NCBI RefSeq assembly: GCF_001548095.1
Contig: NZ_AP014815.1
Coordinates: 124,001-188,000 of the forward strand
Reading direction: 5' to 3'
Length of the DNA stretch: 64,000 nucleotides
From: Geminocystis sp. NIES-3708
GTDB lineage: Bacteria; Cyanobacteriota; Cyanobacteriia; Cyanobacteriales; Cyanobacteriaceae
In this document: one piece after another, positions 19,349 through 28,420 of the stretch
How positions within the stretch are numbered: position 1 is the first letter of the stretch
Layout of the letters: every line of letters begins with the position of its first letter
The notes under the pieces: model-generated
The model's input: the letters and a program-made list of their open reading frames with translations, nothing else
What the model was told of the DNA's origin: nothing
The model's database searches: none
Made by a program: the position numbers and the translations under genes

Positions 19349-21167
19349 CTAGGGTTTGATATTATCTAATTGCGATCTTAAATACTCTAAATCTCTCATA
19401 TATTTTTCAATAACATCTCTTAATGCATATCTAGTAATCTCACTTGTTGTATATTGCTGTTTGGTGAAATGAAATTCTAAAGCATAAGTATCACTTATAG
19501 TATTAATTTTAATATCTGGTTTTGGAGCAGTTGTTCCTTGAACAAGCGGTTTTTCAAATTCTATATCTATAAGTCCTTGAAATTGATGATATTCTAATGC
19601 GACTTTGAGTGCTTTTGCCATAAATTCATGCAAAGTTGATTCATGAACTTTTTCTCTAAGATGTAAATATTGTCCTAAAATTTTTGGAGATTCTGTTTTT
19701 CCACTCCTTTTTTTAGCTGACATTCCTCTTAATAAATAAAATAGATTAGTACCAGCTATTGAATTTCTAACATTTTCTTCTTTTTGTCTTCTTTCTGCTA
19801 AAGGCTGATTCCAATCAAAACTATTACATTCACCTGGAAGTTTTTTCATAATCACATCTTTATATGCAGAAAATTTTGTTTTTCTGAAAGACTCCAATAA
19901 CTTATCATCACCATAAACTAAAGCCGCAGTTACCACAGTAATAATTGGCATATTAATTAGTCTAATATCTAAAAAATTAAGAGCAGGTACAAATTTAATC
20001 CATTCTTGATCTTGTTTCCAATGTTTAGATAAAGCATCTTCTGAAGATACTAATTTAGTAGGTGATGCTTTTAAATTCTCATTATCTTGTACTAATCCTT
20101 TGATAATCAGATAAGTATGATCATAATGTTGCAAATCAGGACAACAATAAACAATCCAAACATGATCTCTTTTCCCTTGTGATCTGATTTTACATTGATT
20201 TCTTCTATCTGAAATACGAGTAGCTATTGTCTCAATAAATTTTCCAATTGTATGAGAATTTTCTACCCATGTTTTTAATTCATCTAAATTAATTCCATAA
20301 TCTGATATACTATAAGGAGGATTTAAAGTTCTTATTGTTTCTTGTGCAATTTCTATGTATTTATCTTTAGAAATACCAGGGAAATTATACCATCTTGATC
20401 CACCATATAATTTTTGTTCAGGAATTAAATCCCCTATTTTTACCCCATGTTCACACCAATTTCTTGCCACTTGATCCTCAATTGTTGGAACAACAAATAA
20501 AATAGGTAATCTCTTTCTACGACCAAATCTATTGATATTTGCTAGAATGATTTGTATATATTGATCTGAAATACTTTGAGGTTTTTCTCTACCTTCTAAA
20601 ATAATTAAGTTTATTTTATCTTTATCAATTATTAAGTTTTGAAGTTCAGAACTAAAATCTTCTGCCTCTAAAGTCTGTAAATCTATTGTTTGTGTCAAAA
20701 ATTGAATTTCTTTTATATAGTGATAAATGGTATTTAAAAATGTTGTTTTTCCACTACCAGTATCAGCACGAATTACTAAAACTTGACATCCTCCAGTCGT
20801 TTTTAAATATTCAACAATATCTATTATTACATTTAGAGCATCTGGTACTGGTCTAATAATAGTTTGTAATGAAACTTTGTTGGATTCAATTTTAGGTTCC
20901 AAGTATTCCCATCTTGTTGGCAAAATTAAATCGGGAATAGTATTTATAGTAGTATCTACAAAATCTTCATATTGTGAGGATTTTTCGATCTGTGTAAATT
21001 CTTGGTATTCTTCATATTGTGAAGATTGTTCTTCCTCTATAGTGTGAGAGTCATTATTATCAGTTTGCTCAGAATCAATAATATTTTCTACAGAGTAAAC
21101 AGATGTATCAAATAGAACACCTTGTCCTTCAACAGTGACATTTTTTTTTTTTGTTGGATTGATTCAT
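19349..21167 (-). CDS. P-loop ATPase with possible C-terminal nuclease-like domain; 5' end shifted at a poly-A tract
   Basis: The main frame codes for a P-loop protein: Walker A IRADTGSGKTTF (K59 if counted from the TTG at 20923), a Walker B-like INLIILEGRE, and a C-terminal KPDIKI...YALEFHF pattern (D, E-x-H) that recalls a degenerate PD-(D/E)xK nuclease. Counted from 20923 it is 524 residues, but the same frame stays open for about 70 codons more, with acidic low-complexity repeats (SSQYEEYQEF, SSQYEDFVD), up to a run of 12 adenines at 21152-21141. An ATG at 21167 (MNQSNKKK) is in frame only if the run is read with 11 or 14 adenines. I recognise no family; a defence role is inferred from context. 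Confidence 0.6.
21141..21152 (-). repeat. Homopolymer of 12 A (coding strand) at the 5' end of the ATPase gene
   Basis: Twelve consecutive T on the plus strand (A on the coding strand) follow codon 5 of the probable ATPase start at 21167. With 12 bases the frame hits a stop a few codons later; with 11 it enters the long ATPase frame directly. Such tracts allow slipped-strand phase variation or RNA-polymerase slippage, and are also a classical place for sequencing error. Confidence 0.75.
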
Positions 21168-21353
21168 AGTCTGGTTTTCACTTACGGCAACTTTATAAGT
21201 CTAACTTATTACTAGGTTTATATTTTGAAATAAACGATTCTAATCATAACTAAAAATCGATCGAACCTTGATAGAGTTGATACAAAACCCCTGTTCATAA
21301 CCTTGATATGCTTAAAATAGTAAATTATTGTAAAAAATATAAGCATAAATACT

Positions 21354-23957
21354 ATGACTTGGTTAGAAACATATCATCAACACGCAGAAGAAAGAGCTAA
21401 ATTGGGCATTCCTCCCTTACCTCTTAACGCCGAACAAACATCCCATCTATGCGAAATGTTGCAGAATCCCCCAGAGGAATTGAAAGAAGAATTAATGGTG
21501 TTACTGCGCGATCGAATTCCTCCCGGAGTAGATGAAGCATCTTATGTAAAAGCAGGATTTTTAACGGCGATCGCCAAAGGAGAATTAACATCCCCCATTA
21601 TCTCCAAACAAGGGGCAGTGAGCTTATTAGGTACAATGATGGGAGGTTATAATGTTCAATCCCTCATCAGTTTATTAAAATCCAAAGATAGCAATGTTGC
21701 CATCGAAGCAGCCAACGCATTAAGCAAAACCCTCTTAGTATTCGATGCCTTTAACGATGTCTTAGAATTGTCGGAAACCAACCCCCACGCCAAACAAGTT
21801 ATCGACGCATGGGCAAATGGTGCATGGTTTATCAGTAAGCCTAAAGTTGCCGAATCTATCACCGTGACAGTGTTTAAAGTGCCGGGTGAAACCAACACCG
21901 ATGACTTATCCCCCGCACCCCACGCCACCACTCGCCCTGACATTCCCTTACACGCCTTAGCAATGTTAGAATCGAGAATGCCAGACGGGTTAGAAACTAT
22001 TGCTAAATTAAAAGAAAAAGGTTATCCTGTGGCTTATGTCGGTGACGTAGTGGGTACAGGTTCTTCTCGTAAGTCTGCAATCAATTCTGTATTATGGCAC
22101 ATTGGCGATTATATTCCTTTCGTACCCAATAAAAAATCTGGGGGTTATGTCTTAGGCGGCAAGATTGCACCTATCTTCTTCAACACCGCCGAAGATTCTG
22201 GGGCATTACCCATCGAGTGCGATGTCACCAACTTAAACACTGGGGATGTTATCACCATTTACCCCTACGAAGGCAAAATCACCAACGAAAACGGCGACAC
22301 CATTACCACTTTTACTCTCAAGCCTGAAACCATTTTAGACGAAGTGAGAGCAGGAGGACGCATTCCTCTCTTAATTGGACGTGCCTTAACCGATAAAACC
22401 CGTCAAGCATTGGGATTAGAGCCTAGTACTTTATTTGTACGCCCTCAAACCCCTGCTGACACTGGTAAAGGGTTTACCTTAGCTCAAAAAATGGTAGGAA
22501 AAGCTTGTGGAGTGGAAGGAATCCGCCCCGGCACTTCCTGCGAACCGATAATGACTACTGTTGGTTCTCAAGATACCACTGGACCTATGACAAGAGACGA
22601 GTTAAAAGAATTAGCTTGTTTAGGATTCAATGCAGATTTAACCTTACAAACCTTCTGCCATACTGCCGCCTATCCCAAACCCGTTGACATCAAAACCCAT
22701 AAAGAATTACCCGATTTCTTCTCCACCAGAGGGGGAATTGCCTTACGCCCGGGAGATGGTATCATTCACTCATGGTTAAACCGTATGTTATTGCCCGATA
22801 CCGTCGGCACTGGTGGCGATTCTCATACCCGTTTCCCTCTGGGTATCTCTTTCCCCGCAGGTTCAGGTTTAGTGGCATTTGCGGCGGCTTTGGGGGCGAT
22901 GCCTTTAGATATGCCTGAGTCGGTTTTAGTCAAATTCACGGGGGAATTGCAACCCGGAGTGACTTTACGAGACATCGTTAATGCTATTCCCTGGGTGGCA
23001 ATGCAGGAAGGTAAGTTAACCTATGGCAAGGAGAATAAAATCAACGTCTTTAACGGGCGTATTATGGAAATGGAAGGCTTACCCGATTTAAAAGTTGAAC
23101 AGGCTTTCGAGTTAACCGACGCAACGGCGGAGCGTTCTTGTTCTGGTAGTACAATTAAACTCAGTGAAGAAACCGTAGCGGAATACTTGCGATCGAACGT
23201 CAGTTTAATGAAGAATATGATCGCACGGGGTTATCAAGATGCTCGTACTTTATTACGCCGTATTGCCAAAATGGAGGAATGGTTAGCGAATCCCTCTCTC
23301 ATGTCTGCCGATGAAAATGCTGAATATGCAGATGTTATCACCGTCAATTTAAGTGAAATTAAAGAGCCGATCGTCGCTGCTCCTAATGACCCAGATAATG
23401 TTAAACTGATGAGTGAATGTGCTGGTGATAAAGTGGATGAGGTTTTCATCGGCTCATGTATGACAAACATCGGACATTACCGTGCGGCGGCGAAAATTCT
23501 TGAGGGTGCTGGTACAGTTAAAGGGCGTTTATGGATTTGTCCACCCACTCGCATGGATGAGCAACAATTACGCAATGAAGGAGTTTACGATGTGTTTGTT
23601 GCTTCGGGGGCAAGAACTGAAATGCCCGGATGTTCTCTTTGTATGGGTAATCAAGCAAGGGTTGAGGATAATGCTACAGTTTTCTCGACTTCTACCCGTA
23701 ACTTTAACAACCGTATGGGTAAAGGTGCAAGGGTTTATCTCGGTAGCGCTGAGTTAGCCGCAGTATGTGCTTTATTGGGCAAAATTCCTACAGTTGAGGA
23801 GTATATGTCGATCGTATCTGAGAAAATCGATCCTTTCAAGGGTGAGTTATATCGTTATTTAAACTTCAATGAAATTGATGGTTTTGAGGATGAAGGGCGA
23901 GTAATTCCTTTAGAAGATATGCCAAAAATCGAGGATATTTTAGGAATGCCAGTATAA
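21354..23957 (+). CDS. acnB: Aconitate hydratase B (bifunctional 2-methylisocitrate dehydratase)
   Basis: An 867-residue AcnB. It has the order typical of AcnB: an N-terminal HEAT-like domain (residues 1-160), the swivel domain early in the protein (EVAD-type region around 170-380), then the 4Fe-4S domains. Cluster ligands are C702 ([13 protein letters not shown]) and C760/C763 ([11 protein letters not shown]), spaced as in E. coli AcnB (710, 769, 772). It isomerises citrate to isocitrate in the incomplete or branched TCA cycle. GC content and codon use are clearly higher than in the flanking accessory genes. Its last 48 codons plus terminator are duplicated twice downstream (24762-24936, 28421-28585). 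Confidence 0.98.
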   Translation: MTWLETYHQHAEERAKLGIPPLPLNAEQTSHLCEMLQNPPEELKEELMVLLRDRIPPGVDEASYVKAGFLTAIAKGELTSPIISKQGAVSLLGTMMGGYNVQSLISLLKSKDSNVAIEAANALSKTLLVFDAFNDVLELSETNPHAKQVIDAWANGAWFISKPKVAESITVTVFKVPGETNTDDLSPAPHATTRPDIPLHALAMLESRMPDGLETIAKLKEKGYPVAYVGDVVGTGSSRKSAINSVLWHIGDYIPFVPNKKSGGYVLGGKIAPIFFNTAEDSGALPIECDVTNLNTGDVITIYPYEGKITNENGDTITTFTLKPETILDEVRAGGRIPLLIGRALTDKTRQALGLEPSTLFVRPQTPADTGKGFTLAQKMVGKACGVEGIRPGTSCEPIMTTVGSQDTTGPMTRDELKELACLGFNADLTLQTFCHTAAYPKPVDIKTHKELPDFFSTRGGIALRPGDGIIHSWLNRMLLPDTVGTGGDSHTRFPLGISFPAGSGLVAFAAALGAMPLDMPESVLVKFTGELQPGVTLRDIVNAIPWVAMQEGKLTYGKENKINVFNGRIMEMEGLPDLKVEQAFELTDATAERSCSGSTIKLSEETVAEYLRSNVSLMKNMIARGYQDARTLLRRIAKMEEWLANPSLMSADENAEYADVITVNLSEIKEPIVAAPNDPDNVKLMSECAGDKVDEVFIGSCMTNIGHYRAAAKILEGAGTVKGRLWICPPTRMDEQQLRNEGVYDVFVASGARTEMPGCSLCMGNQARVEDNATVFSTSTRNFNNRMGKGARVYLGSAELAAVCALLGKIPTVEEYMSIVSEKIDPFKGELYRYLNFNEIDGFEDEGRVIPLEDMPKIEDILGMPV

Positions 23958-23964
23958 TCTTTAG

Positions 23965-23985
23965 GGTGGGCATTGCCCACCTTTT
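23965..23985 (+). terminator. Rho-independent terminator of acnB
   Basis: Eight bases after the acnB stop lies GGTGGGC-ATT-GCCCACC followed by TTTT: a perfect 7-bp stem with a 3-nt loop and a short U tract. A decayed version (GGGGGTTGTATTGTCCACC) follows the second acnB 3' fragment near 24917-24936, so the terminator was part of the duplicated unit. Confidence 0.85.
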
Positions 23986-24005
23986 AACAAAAGTAATTGG
24001 GAAAA

Positions 24006-24419
24006 ATGCCTGCAAAAGATATTTAACATGATGCCGTTAAAAATGCTTTAATGAAGGATGGTTGGACAATTACAGCTGATCCTTACTTCATTATTTATAA
24101 GAAATTAAGACTTGTTGCTGATTTGGGTGCTGAACGTTCATTATCGGCACAAAAAGGAAATGATAAAATAGTTATTGAAGTTAAAAGTTTTCTTAACTCC
24201 TCTTTTATTTATGATTTAGAAATGGCAGTGGGGCAATATATTATTTATCGAAACTTTCTCAAAAAAACTGCCCCAGATCATCAAATTTATTTGGCACTTA
24301 GTCAGCTTGTTTATCAAGCTAATTTCGATGAAACTATTGATATTGTTGTTAAAGAAAACCAAATAAAATTAATAATTGTAGAGACAGAAAAGGAGGTTAT
24401 TACTAAATGGATAAATTAG
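24006..24419 (+). pseudogene. xisH: xisH, fdxN-element excision controlling factor, with early nonsense codon
   Basis: Read from ATG 24006, the protein begins MPAKDI, then has TAA at 24024-24026, then continues in frame HDAVKNALMKDGWTITADPY and 122 residues from M at 24051 (MKDGWTITADPYFIIYKKLR...). XisH proteins normally start MPAKDIYHDAVKNAL, so the stop replaces the usual tyrosine codon. Either this is a pseudogene or translation restarts at 24051, losing 15 residues. The conserved core (DLGAERSLSAQKGNDKIVIE, a nuclease-like fold) is intact. XisH with XisI is needed for excision of the fdxN element in Anabaena, though most homologues lie far from such elements. It overlaps xisI by 13 bp. 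Confidence 0.85.
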
Positions 24420-24748
24420 AAAATTATCGTTTTTTAATTAAAAAGATTTTAACAGAATATCATCATATCTTTTCTTCAGCTTCCCCCGAAAATGTAGAAA
24501 TGCTTTTAGCTTTTGATGAGGAAAGAGATCAATATTTATGGTTTCAAGTTGGTTGGACATCAGAGGAAAGAATAAAAGGAAATTCTGTTCATATTCGCAT
24601 TAAAAATAAGAAAATTTATATTGAGGAAGATTGGACTGAAGAAGGAATTGCCACAGAGTTATTAAAAGAAGGTGTGCCTAAAGAGGATATTGTGTTAGCT
24701 TTTCATGATCCTGAAACTCGCAAATATACTAATTTTGCTGTGGCTTAA
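24407..24748 (+). CDS. xisI: XisI, fdxN-element excision controlling factor protein
   Basis: A 113-residue XisI family protein: MDKLENYRFLIKKILTEYHH, LLAFDEERDQYLWFQVGW, RIKNKKIYIEEDWTEEGIA and LAFHDPETRKYTNFAVA are the family's conserved blocks. The ATG lies inside the end of xisH (13-bp overlap), the usual translationally coupled xisHI arrangement. Full length and intact, unlike xisH. The pair is flanked by the real acnB 3' end and a decayed copy of it. In filamentous cyanobacteria XisI helps programmed DNA excision; in unicellular strains the role is unknown. Confidence 0.92.
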   Translation: MDKLENYRFLIKKILTEYHHIFSSASPENVEMLLAFDEERDQYLWFQVGWTSEERIKGNSVHIRIKNKKIYIEEDWTEEGIATELLKEGVPKEDIVLAFHDPETRKYTNFAVA

Positions 24749-24761
24749 ATTAATTATTATA

Positions 24762-24936
24762 ATCATATCCGAGAAAATCGATCGATCCTTTCAAGGGCGA
24801 ATTATACCGTTACTTAAACTTTAATTAAATCTATGGTTTTGAAGATGAAGGACGAGTTATTACTTTAGAAGATATGCCAAAAATCGAGGACATCTTAGGA
24901 ATGACTGTATAATTGTAGGGGGTTGTATTGTCCACC
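24762..24936 (+). pseudogene. Duplicated acnB 3' end, copy 2 (decayed)
   Basis: This stretch matches acnB 23811-23981 almost base for base. It reads SEKID, then after a 4-bp GATC duplication (frameshift) [12 protein letters not shown], a stop where acnB has the E codon, then [20 protein letters not shown] and ILGMTV-stop. The copy includes the real stop codon and a damaged version of the acnB terminator hairpin. There is no upstream acnB sequence, so it cannot encode a protein. It lies directly after xisI, as if a unit of xisHI plus an acnB tail had been placed at the acnB 3' end. Confidence 0.9.
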
Positions 24937-24949
24937 ATTATTTTTGTTT

Positions 24950-25138
24950 ATGGGAAAAAATCACTTTAAAAAAGCAATTTTATCTTTAGAGAATCGAATT
25001 GCTGAACATCAAGAAAAAATTAGATTAGAATTAAAGAAAGATTATCCAGATCGAGGATTAATTAACCATTGGCAAAAAGAAATCAAAGCCTTTGAAAAGG
25101 GAATTGAACAAGCATTAAAAAGATTGGGGAAAAAATAA
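24950..25138 (+). CDS. Small basic hypothetical protein (62 aa)
   Basis: Starting at ATG 24950, this gives a 62-residue, lysine-rich helical protein (GKNHFKKAILSLENRIAEHQ ... FEKGIEQALKRLGKK). An upstream in-frame ATG at 24923 would add MYCPPLFLF, which lies in the decayed acnB tail, so the later start is preferred. I recall similar short cyanobacterial proteins of unknown function but no named family. It overlaps the next gene by 1 bp (TAATG), so the two are translationally coupled, an arrangement common for toxin-antitoxin pairs; no toxin motif is visible. Confidence 0.65.
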   Translation: MGKNHFKKAILSLENRIAEHQEKIRLELKKDYPDRGLINHWQKEIKAFEKGIEQALKRLGKK

Positions 25139-25383
25139 TGCAACTAACTGAAAGAAAAATTCATATAAAAAACTCTACTTTAAATACTTTAATTATCGAA
25201 TTAAAAGAAGAATGTCAAAATGTTCTTTCTCTAATTAATCAACTGGAAATTTCGGAATTAAGCGATCGACAAAAAGGTAAAATTTTATCAGAATTATTAG
25301 TATCTTCTATTTATTTAGATAGTCATTGTAATAAAGATTTTCAAGATTTAATTTCTGATGAATTAGAAACTTTACAAGATTAA
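25138..25383 (+). CDS. Small hypothetical protein (81 aa), coupled to the preceding gene
   Basis: An 81-residue acidic, helical protein (TERKIHIKNSTLNTLIIELK ... DELETLQD) whose ATG overlaps the stop of the upstream small gene. There is no recognised domain. The basic/acidic pair with overlapping codons, sitting among broken toxin-antitoxin genes, could be a small two-gene module, but this is only context. Only 18 bp separate its stop from a fragment that looks like the start of another xisH. Confidence 0.6.
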   Translation: MQLTERKIHIKNSTLNTLIIELKEECQNVLSLINQLEISELSDRQKGKILSELLVSSIYLDSHCNKDFQDLISDELETLQD

Positions 25384-25400
25384 TTATAGTACGGAGAAAA

Positions 25401-25418
25401 ATGGCGAAAGATATTTAT
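25401..25418 (+). pseudogene. Possible xisH N-terminal stub at the reverse-transcriptase gene boundary
   Basis: After a purine-rich ribosome-binding-like GGAGAAAA, ATGGCGAAAGATATTTAT reads MAKDIY, the usual beginning of XisH. The similarity to the full xisH copy (24006) ends within a few bases, where the 3' end of the reverse-transcriptase gene on the other strand begins. This may mark an insertion breakpoint inside a second xisH copy. Eighteen bases is little evidence. Confidence 0.3.
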
Positions 25419-27010
25419 GTATTGATAGGATTTTTTTTTGCCCATTCTGCTATAGTCCGCTCCATATGATCTAAATTAAAATCTATACCACGAATCCAAT
25501 GTTTATATTCATCATTTGGTAAACAAGATGCCGCATATATAAAAGCACGACGAATCCAAGGTGTCATATCATGAAGATATTGTTTACGATTACGAAACCA
25601 GAAATCCTTTTGACTACGTCCCATTGCTAATAAAATTTCTCGTCTTGAAAAGTCATCAAGTGCATCATTATAAAGCTTTATGTATTGATCATCAGAGTTC
25701 CATTCTCCGTCTGATGCAAATGGCATTAGCATATACATTCGAGAGTATTCAAGGTATGAAGTAGTTGAAGACTTATCTTGAAATATATCGATGATTTTTT
25801 TCCCAAGATCAAATTTTTTTTCAGGTGTTAATGTATTAAGTTTTAGCAAATATTCAATTGTTTCTCGTATAACTGGGACAAACTTATTAAAGTTATCGAA
25901 AATAAGGTCAACTACATCAGATTCACCTATTTGTCCTAGTCGCCGTAGTAAAAACTTCAACAGAGAAAGATCAGGTTCTTCTTCATTAATCTGTTCCTGT
26001 AGTATCTTTTGAAGATTCAGTTCATCAATTACTTTTTGATATTCAGGTGATAAAGAATCATAATTGATTTCTTCATAAGTATCTTGAATACCCATTAAGG
26101 CAAGCAAATCATAAAAACGTTCAGATAAAGTTTCAATCTCTCGATTTTCATTTTCTTTAAGATAAATTCTCCTGAATACATCAACAGGGATAATTTTCGT
26201 CTTATTCTGTTGAAGTGTAAGACCGTGATTATCTAGTAAAGAGCGAGCTATAAGCGTTAGGTATTTGTAGGCTTCTGCTTCAGAATTACAGAAAATTCGG
26301 AAATCATCAGAGTATCTAAGATATTTAGCACCTTCAGAAAGTAATATTTGATCAATATCTGTAATAGTTACTTCCGCAATCAGACGTGAGGCAGAAGAAC
26401 CGACAGGAATTCCGTAGGAATATGATCCAGCCCAATGAGCTATTAAGTCCTTCAAAGCTTTTGCGTGCATATGACCAGTACCTAAAGCACGATGTAAAGC
26501 ATTATCAATGCGATGTGTATAAATGCGAGGAAAAAAATCTGCTATATCTGCAATCACAACATGGGATAACGTATTTTCTTCACATATTTTTTGTGAAGCT
26601 TTTTGAAAACTTTGATATGTGTACTCATCGGAAAACATATTCCCGTTATTATTGGGCGAAAACCGGTAAGAGTGAATAATATTCTCGCTTACAGGGACTC
26701 TTTGTGCTTCTAGTTTTTCTCCAATCTCTTTTATAAGTGCTGTAAATACTAGGAAATCTAGTGGATCAAGTTGTGTAGATATTCGGAATCCAAAACGATG
26801 CTTTGGAACTAAACATCTTCTAAATGGTCTAACTTTCCAATGTAAAATATCTGTTTCTTGAATGAATTTCTTGATGTTTTCCCACTCAGATGAGATTGCT
26901 TGAAACTCAAAAAGTTCAGGAAATATATCAGTATCACCTAATGTAAGAGCGTGGTTTAAAGCCCAGTCTAAAGAATCATCCTTAAGTTTTAATGGCATAG
27001 TGCTCATCAA
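25415..27010 (-). CDS. Reverse transcriptase of the unassigned/abortive-infection (DRT-like) group
   Basis: A 531-residue protein with an RT palm: motif A VVIADIADFFPRI (D155), motif B YGIPVGSSASRLIAE (199-213), motif C YLRYSDDFRIF with the YxDD catalytic aspartates at 235-236, and motif D-like HGLTLQQNKTKI. The fingers region (RRCLVPKHRFGFRISTQLDP) is also recognisable. Residues about 300-531 form an all-helical C-terminal domain without maturase, integrase or endonuclease motifs, as in Abi and defence-associated RTs rather than group II introns. I cannot assign a DRT class. No adjacent intron structure, template/variable repeat or retron-like RNA was seen. It is transcribed against its neighbours, within DNA bounded by acnB tail copies. 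Confidence 0.85.
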   Translation of the reverse strand: MMSTMPLKLKDDSLDWALNHALTLGDTDIFPELFEFQAISSEWENIKKFIQETDILHWKVRPFRRCLVPKHRFGFRISTQLDPLDFLVFTALIKEIGEKLEAQRVPVSENIIHSYRFSPNNNGNMFSDEYTYQSFQKASQKICEENTLSHVVIADIADFFPRIYTHRIDNALHRALGTGHMHAKALKDLIAHWAGSYSYGIPVGSSASRLIAEVTITDIDQILLSEGAKYLRYSDDFRIFCNSEAEAYKYLTLIARSLLDNHGLTLQQNKTKIIPVDVFRRIYLKENENREIETLSERFYDLLALMGIQDTYEEINYDSLSPEYQKVIDELNLQKILQEQINEEEPDLSLLKFLLRRLGQIGESDVVDLIFDNFNKFVPVIRETIEYLLKLNTLTPEKKFDLGKKIIDIFQDKSSTTSYLEYSRMYMLMPFASDGEWNSDDQYIKLYNDALDDFSRREILLAMGRSQKDFWFRNRKQYLHDMTPWIRRAFIYAASCLPNDEYKHWIRGIDFNLDHMERTIAEWAKKNPINT

Positions 27011-27080
27011 TATCTTTTTAGAAAGTTAATCATTGATAATATAATGTATTTGAGTGTAACATAAAATTATCAGATCGCTT

Positions 27081-27175
27081 TTATTTTAATAATCTTTCAT
27101 ATTCTTCATGACTTCCTATCTAAACCCAAATATAATCTTCTCCATCTTTAAAAGCTAAAGCAAGATTCCAAAAAC
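27081..27175 (-). pseudogene. RelE/ParE-type toxin C-terminal remnant
   Basis: On the minus strand the text reads WNLALAFKDGEDYIWV, stop (TAG), IGSHEEYERLLK, stop. The pattern FKDGEDY-x-WV-x-IGSH-x-EYERLL is characteristic of the end of small cyanobacterial RelE/HigB-like toxins. One nonsense codon interrupts it, and the upstream part of the gene is lost into the start of the SEC-C protein gene. It is a decayed fragment between the reverse transcriptase and the SEC-C gene. Confidence 0.45.
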
Positions 27176-27210
27176 CTATTTTTCAATTAGCTATCAATCG
27201 ACATTTGATC

Positions 27211-27711
27211 ATGTTTATTTCTAATCATAGTCTTTCTTCTGTGCCTTGCCCCTGTGGAAGTCAAAAGCCATTAAATCAATGTTGTGATGTCTATCTACAA
27301 GGACAATTACCAGCTCCTACCGCAGAGAAATTGATGAGATCGCGCTATTCTGCTTACTATCTCAAAAATATAGATTACCTATTCAACACAGAACATCCTA
27401 AATACCGCAAACCCAATAGTAGAGCTATGATTACGGCGACTGCTAACAGTCTTATATGGCTTGGTTTAACCGTACTTAACACCGAAGGAGGAAAATCTGA
27501 GGATGAAACGGGTATTGTTGAGTTTATGGCAGTATATCAAGAAGGAAAGTCAGTAGCTCAACTGCACGAGCGATCGAATTTTATCAAGGAAAAGGGTAAA
27601 TGGTTTTACAGTGATGGGGAGATTCTACCACCCATTCAAGCAAAAAAAAATGAACCTTGTTGGTGCAACAGTGGCAAAAAGTTTAAACAGTGTCACGGTA
27701 AACTTAGGTAG
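27211..27711 (+). CDS. YchJ/UPF0225-like SEC-C motif protein
   Basis: From ATG 27211 (a TTG two codons earlier is less likely) this gives 166 residues. It has SEC-C zinc-binding motifs at both ends: CPCGSQKPLNQCC near the N-terminus and PCWCNSGKKFKQCHG at the C-terminus. Between them is the NTF2-like YchJ domain (AEKLMRSRYSAYYLKNIDYL ... FYSDGEILPP). Full length for the family; function unknown. Base composition is closer to core genes than that of its neighbours, and it holds no signal peptide. It may be an original chromosomal gene that once lay next to acnB. Confidence 0.9.
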   Translation: MFISNHSLSSVPCPCGSQKPLNQCCDVYLQGQLPAPTAEKLMRSRYSAYYLKNIDYLFNTEHPKYRKPNSRAMITATANSLIWLGLTVLNTEGGKSEDETGIVEFMAVYQEGKSVAQLHERSNFIKEKGKWFYSDGEILPPIQAKKNEPCWCNSGKKFKQCHGKLR

Positions 27712-27730
27712 TAAAAGGTTCGATCAAACT

Positions 27731-28243
27731 TTATATCAACACCATTAAATCACTAAAAGCAGGTTTTATAAACTCATTTTTATCCTGTAAAGTTATATAA
27801 TTTAGATTGACAGCAAGTTGCATTAATTCCGTTAAAAACCGTTTTAACTCTTCTAAAACTTGTTGCTTATTTAACATAACTATTCTTTCATCAGTTGAAT
27901 AACCAAACTCTCTTAAATAATATTTAATCTCATTAGCAATAGGTACAAATTTAATTATCATTCTATAACTTTCAGCAAACTCTAAATCAATAGTTTTACC
28001 TCGTTCTAATTCTCCTATTTGTTCAGGAAATCTTTCCTCTAATAATATACAAATATCAAGTTCTAAAAATACATTAAACTTAGTTTCTCCTATTTCTATA
28101 ATGACTTTATAATCATACTCATAACAACATTTTTTTACCCTAATTCAAAAGCCGATAATTCCTCAAAAGGATTGTCAGAAGGATCAAAATTTTTTTTAAA
28201 TACGTTCTGGTAATTTAATTTTAAATTGTTCAATATTATTCAT
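27731..28243 (-). pseudogene. Frameshifted hypothetical gene
   Basis: Read leftward from ATG 28243: MNNIEQFKIKLPERI, frameshift, NFDPSDNPFEELSAFELG, second frameshift, then YEYDYKVIIEIGETKFNV ... ERGKTIDLEFAESYRMIIKF through to the stop at 27731. The three segments join into one plausible protein of about 170 residues. Only the last 76 codons (from 27961) remain as an open frame with an ATG. No named family. Two separate frame breaks show decay rather than programmed shifting. It converges on the SEC-C gene. Confidence 0.7.
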
Positions 28244-28420
28244 CTTTACTCTTTAATTTTTATTAATTTTAGGTGTATAGTTAATTAAAATAACACTGAG
28301 ACAGTTAGAGAAAATATACAGGATGAATAATGCTCACAAATCAAAGTTTTTGAAAATTTTTAATATTATTAAACTGTTTCATTCTTATTTAAAATGACTA
28401 TAACTATTGGTTAAAATTCT

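Noticed and set aside
24762-24936. A separate small gene encoding an acnB-like peptide
   Set aside because: It has a frameshift, an in-frame stop and no start or upstream domain; it is best explained as a duplicated 3' fragment.
25415-27010. Diversity-generating retroelement, group II intron or retron
   Set aside because: No template/variable repeat pair, no target gene with a C-terminal lectin fold, no maturase domain and no structured RNA signature was seen near the reverse transcriptase.
27731-27961. Independent 76-residue protein
   Set aside because: Homologous-looking text continues upstream in frame without a start codon and then in other frames, so the short frame is the tail of a broken gene.
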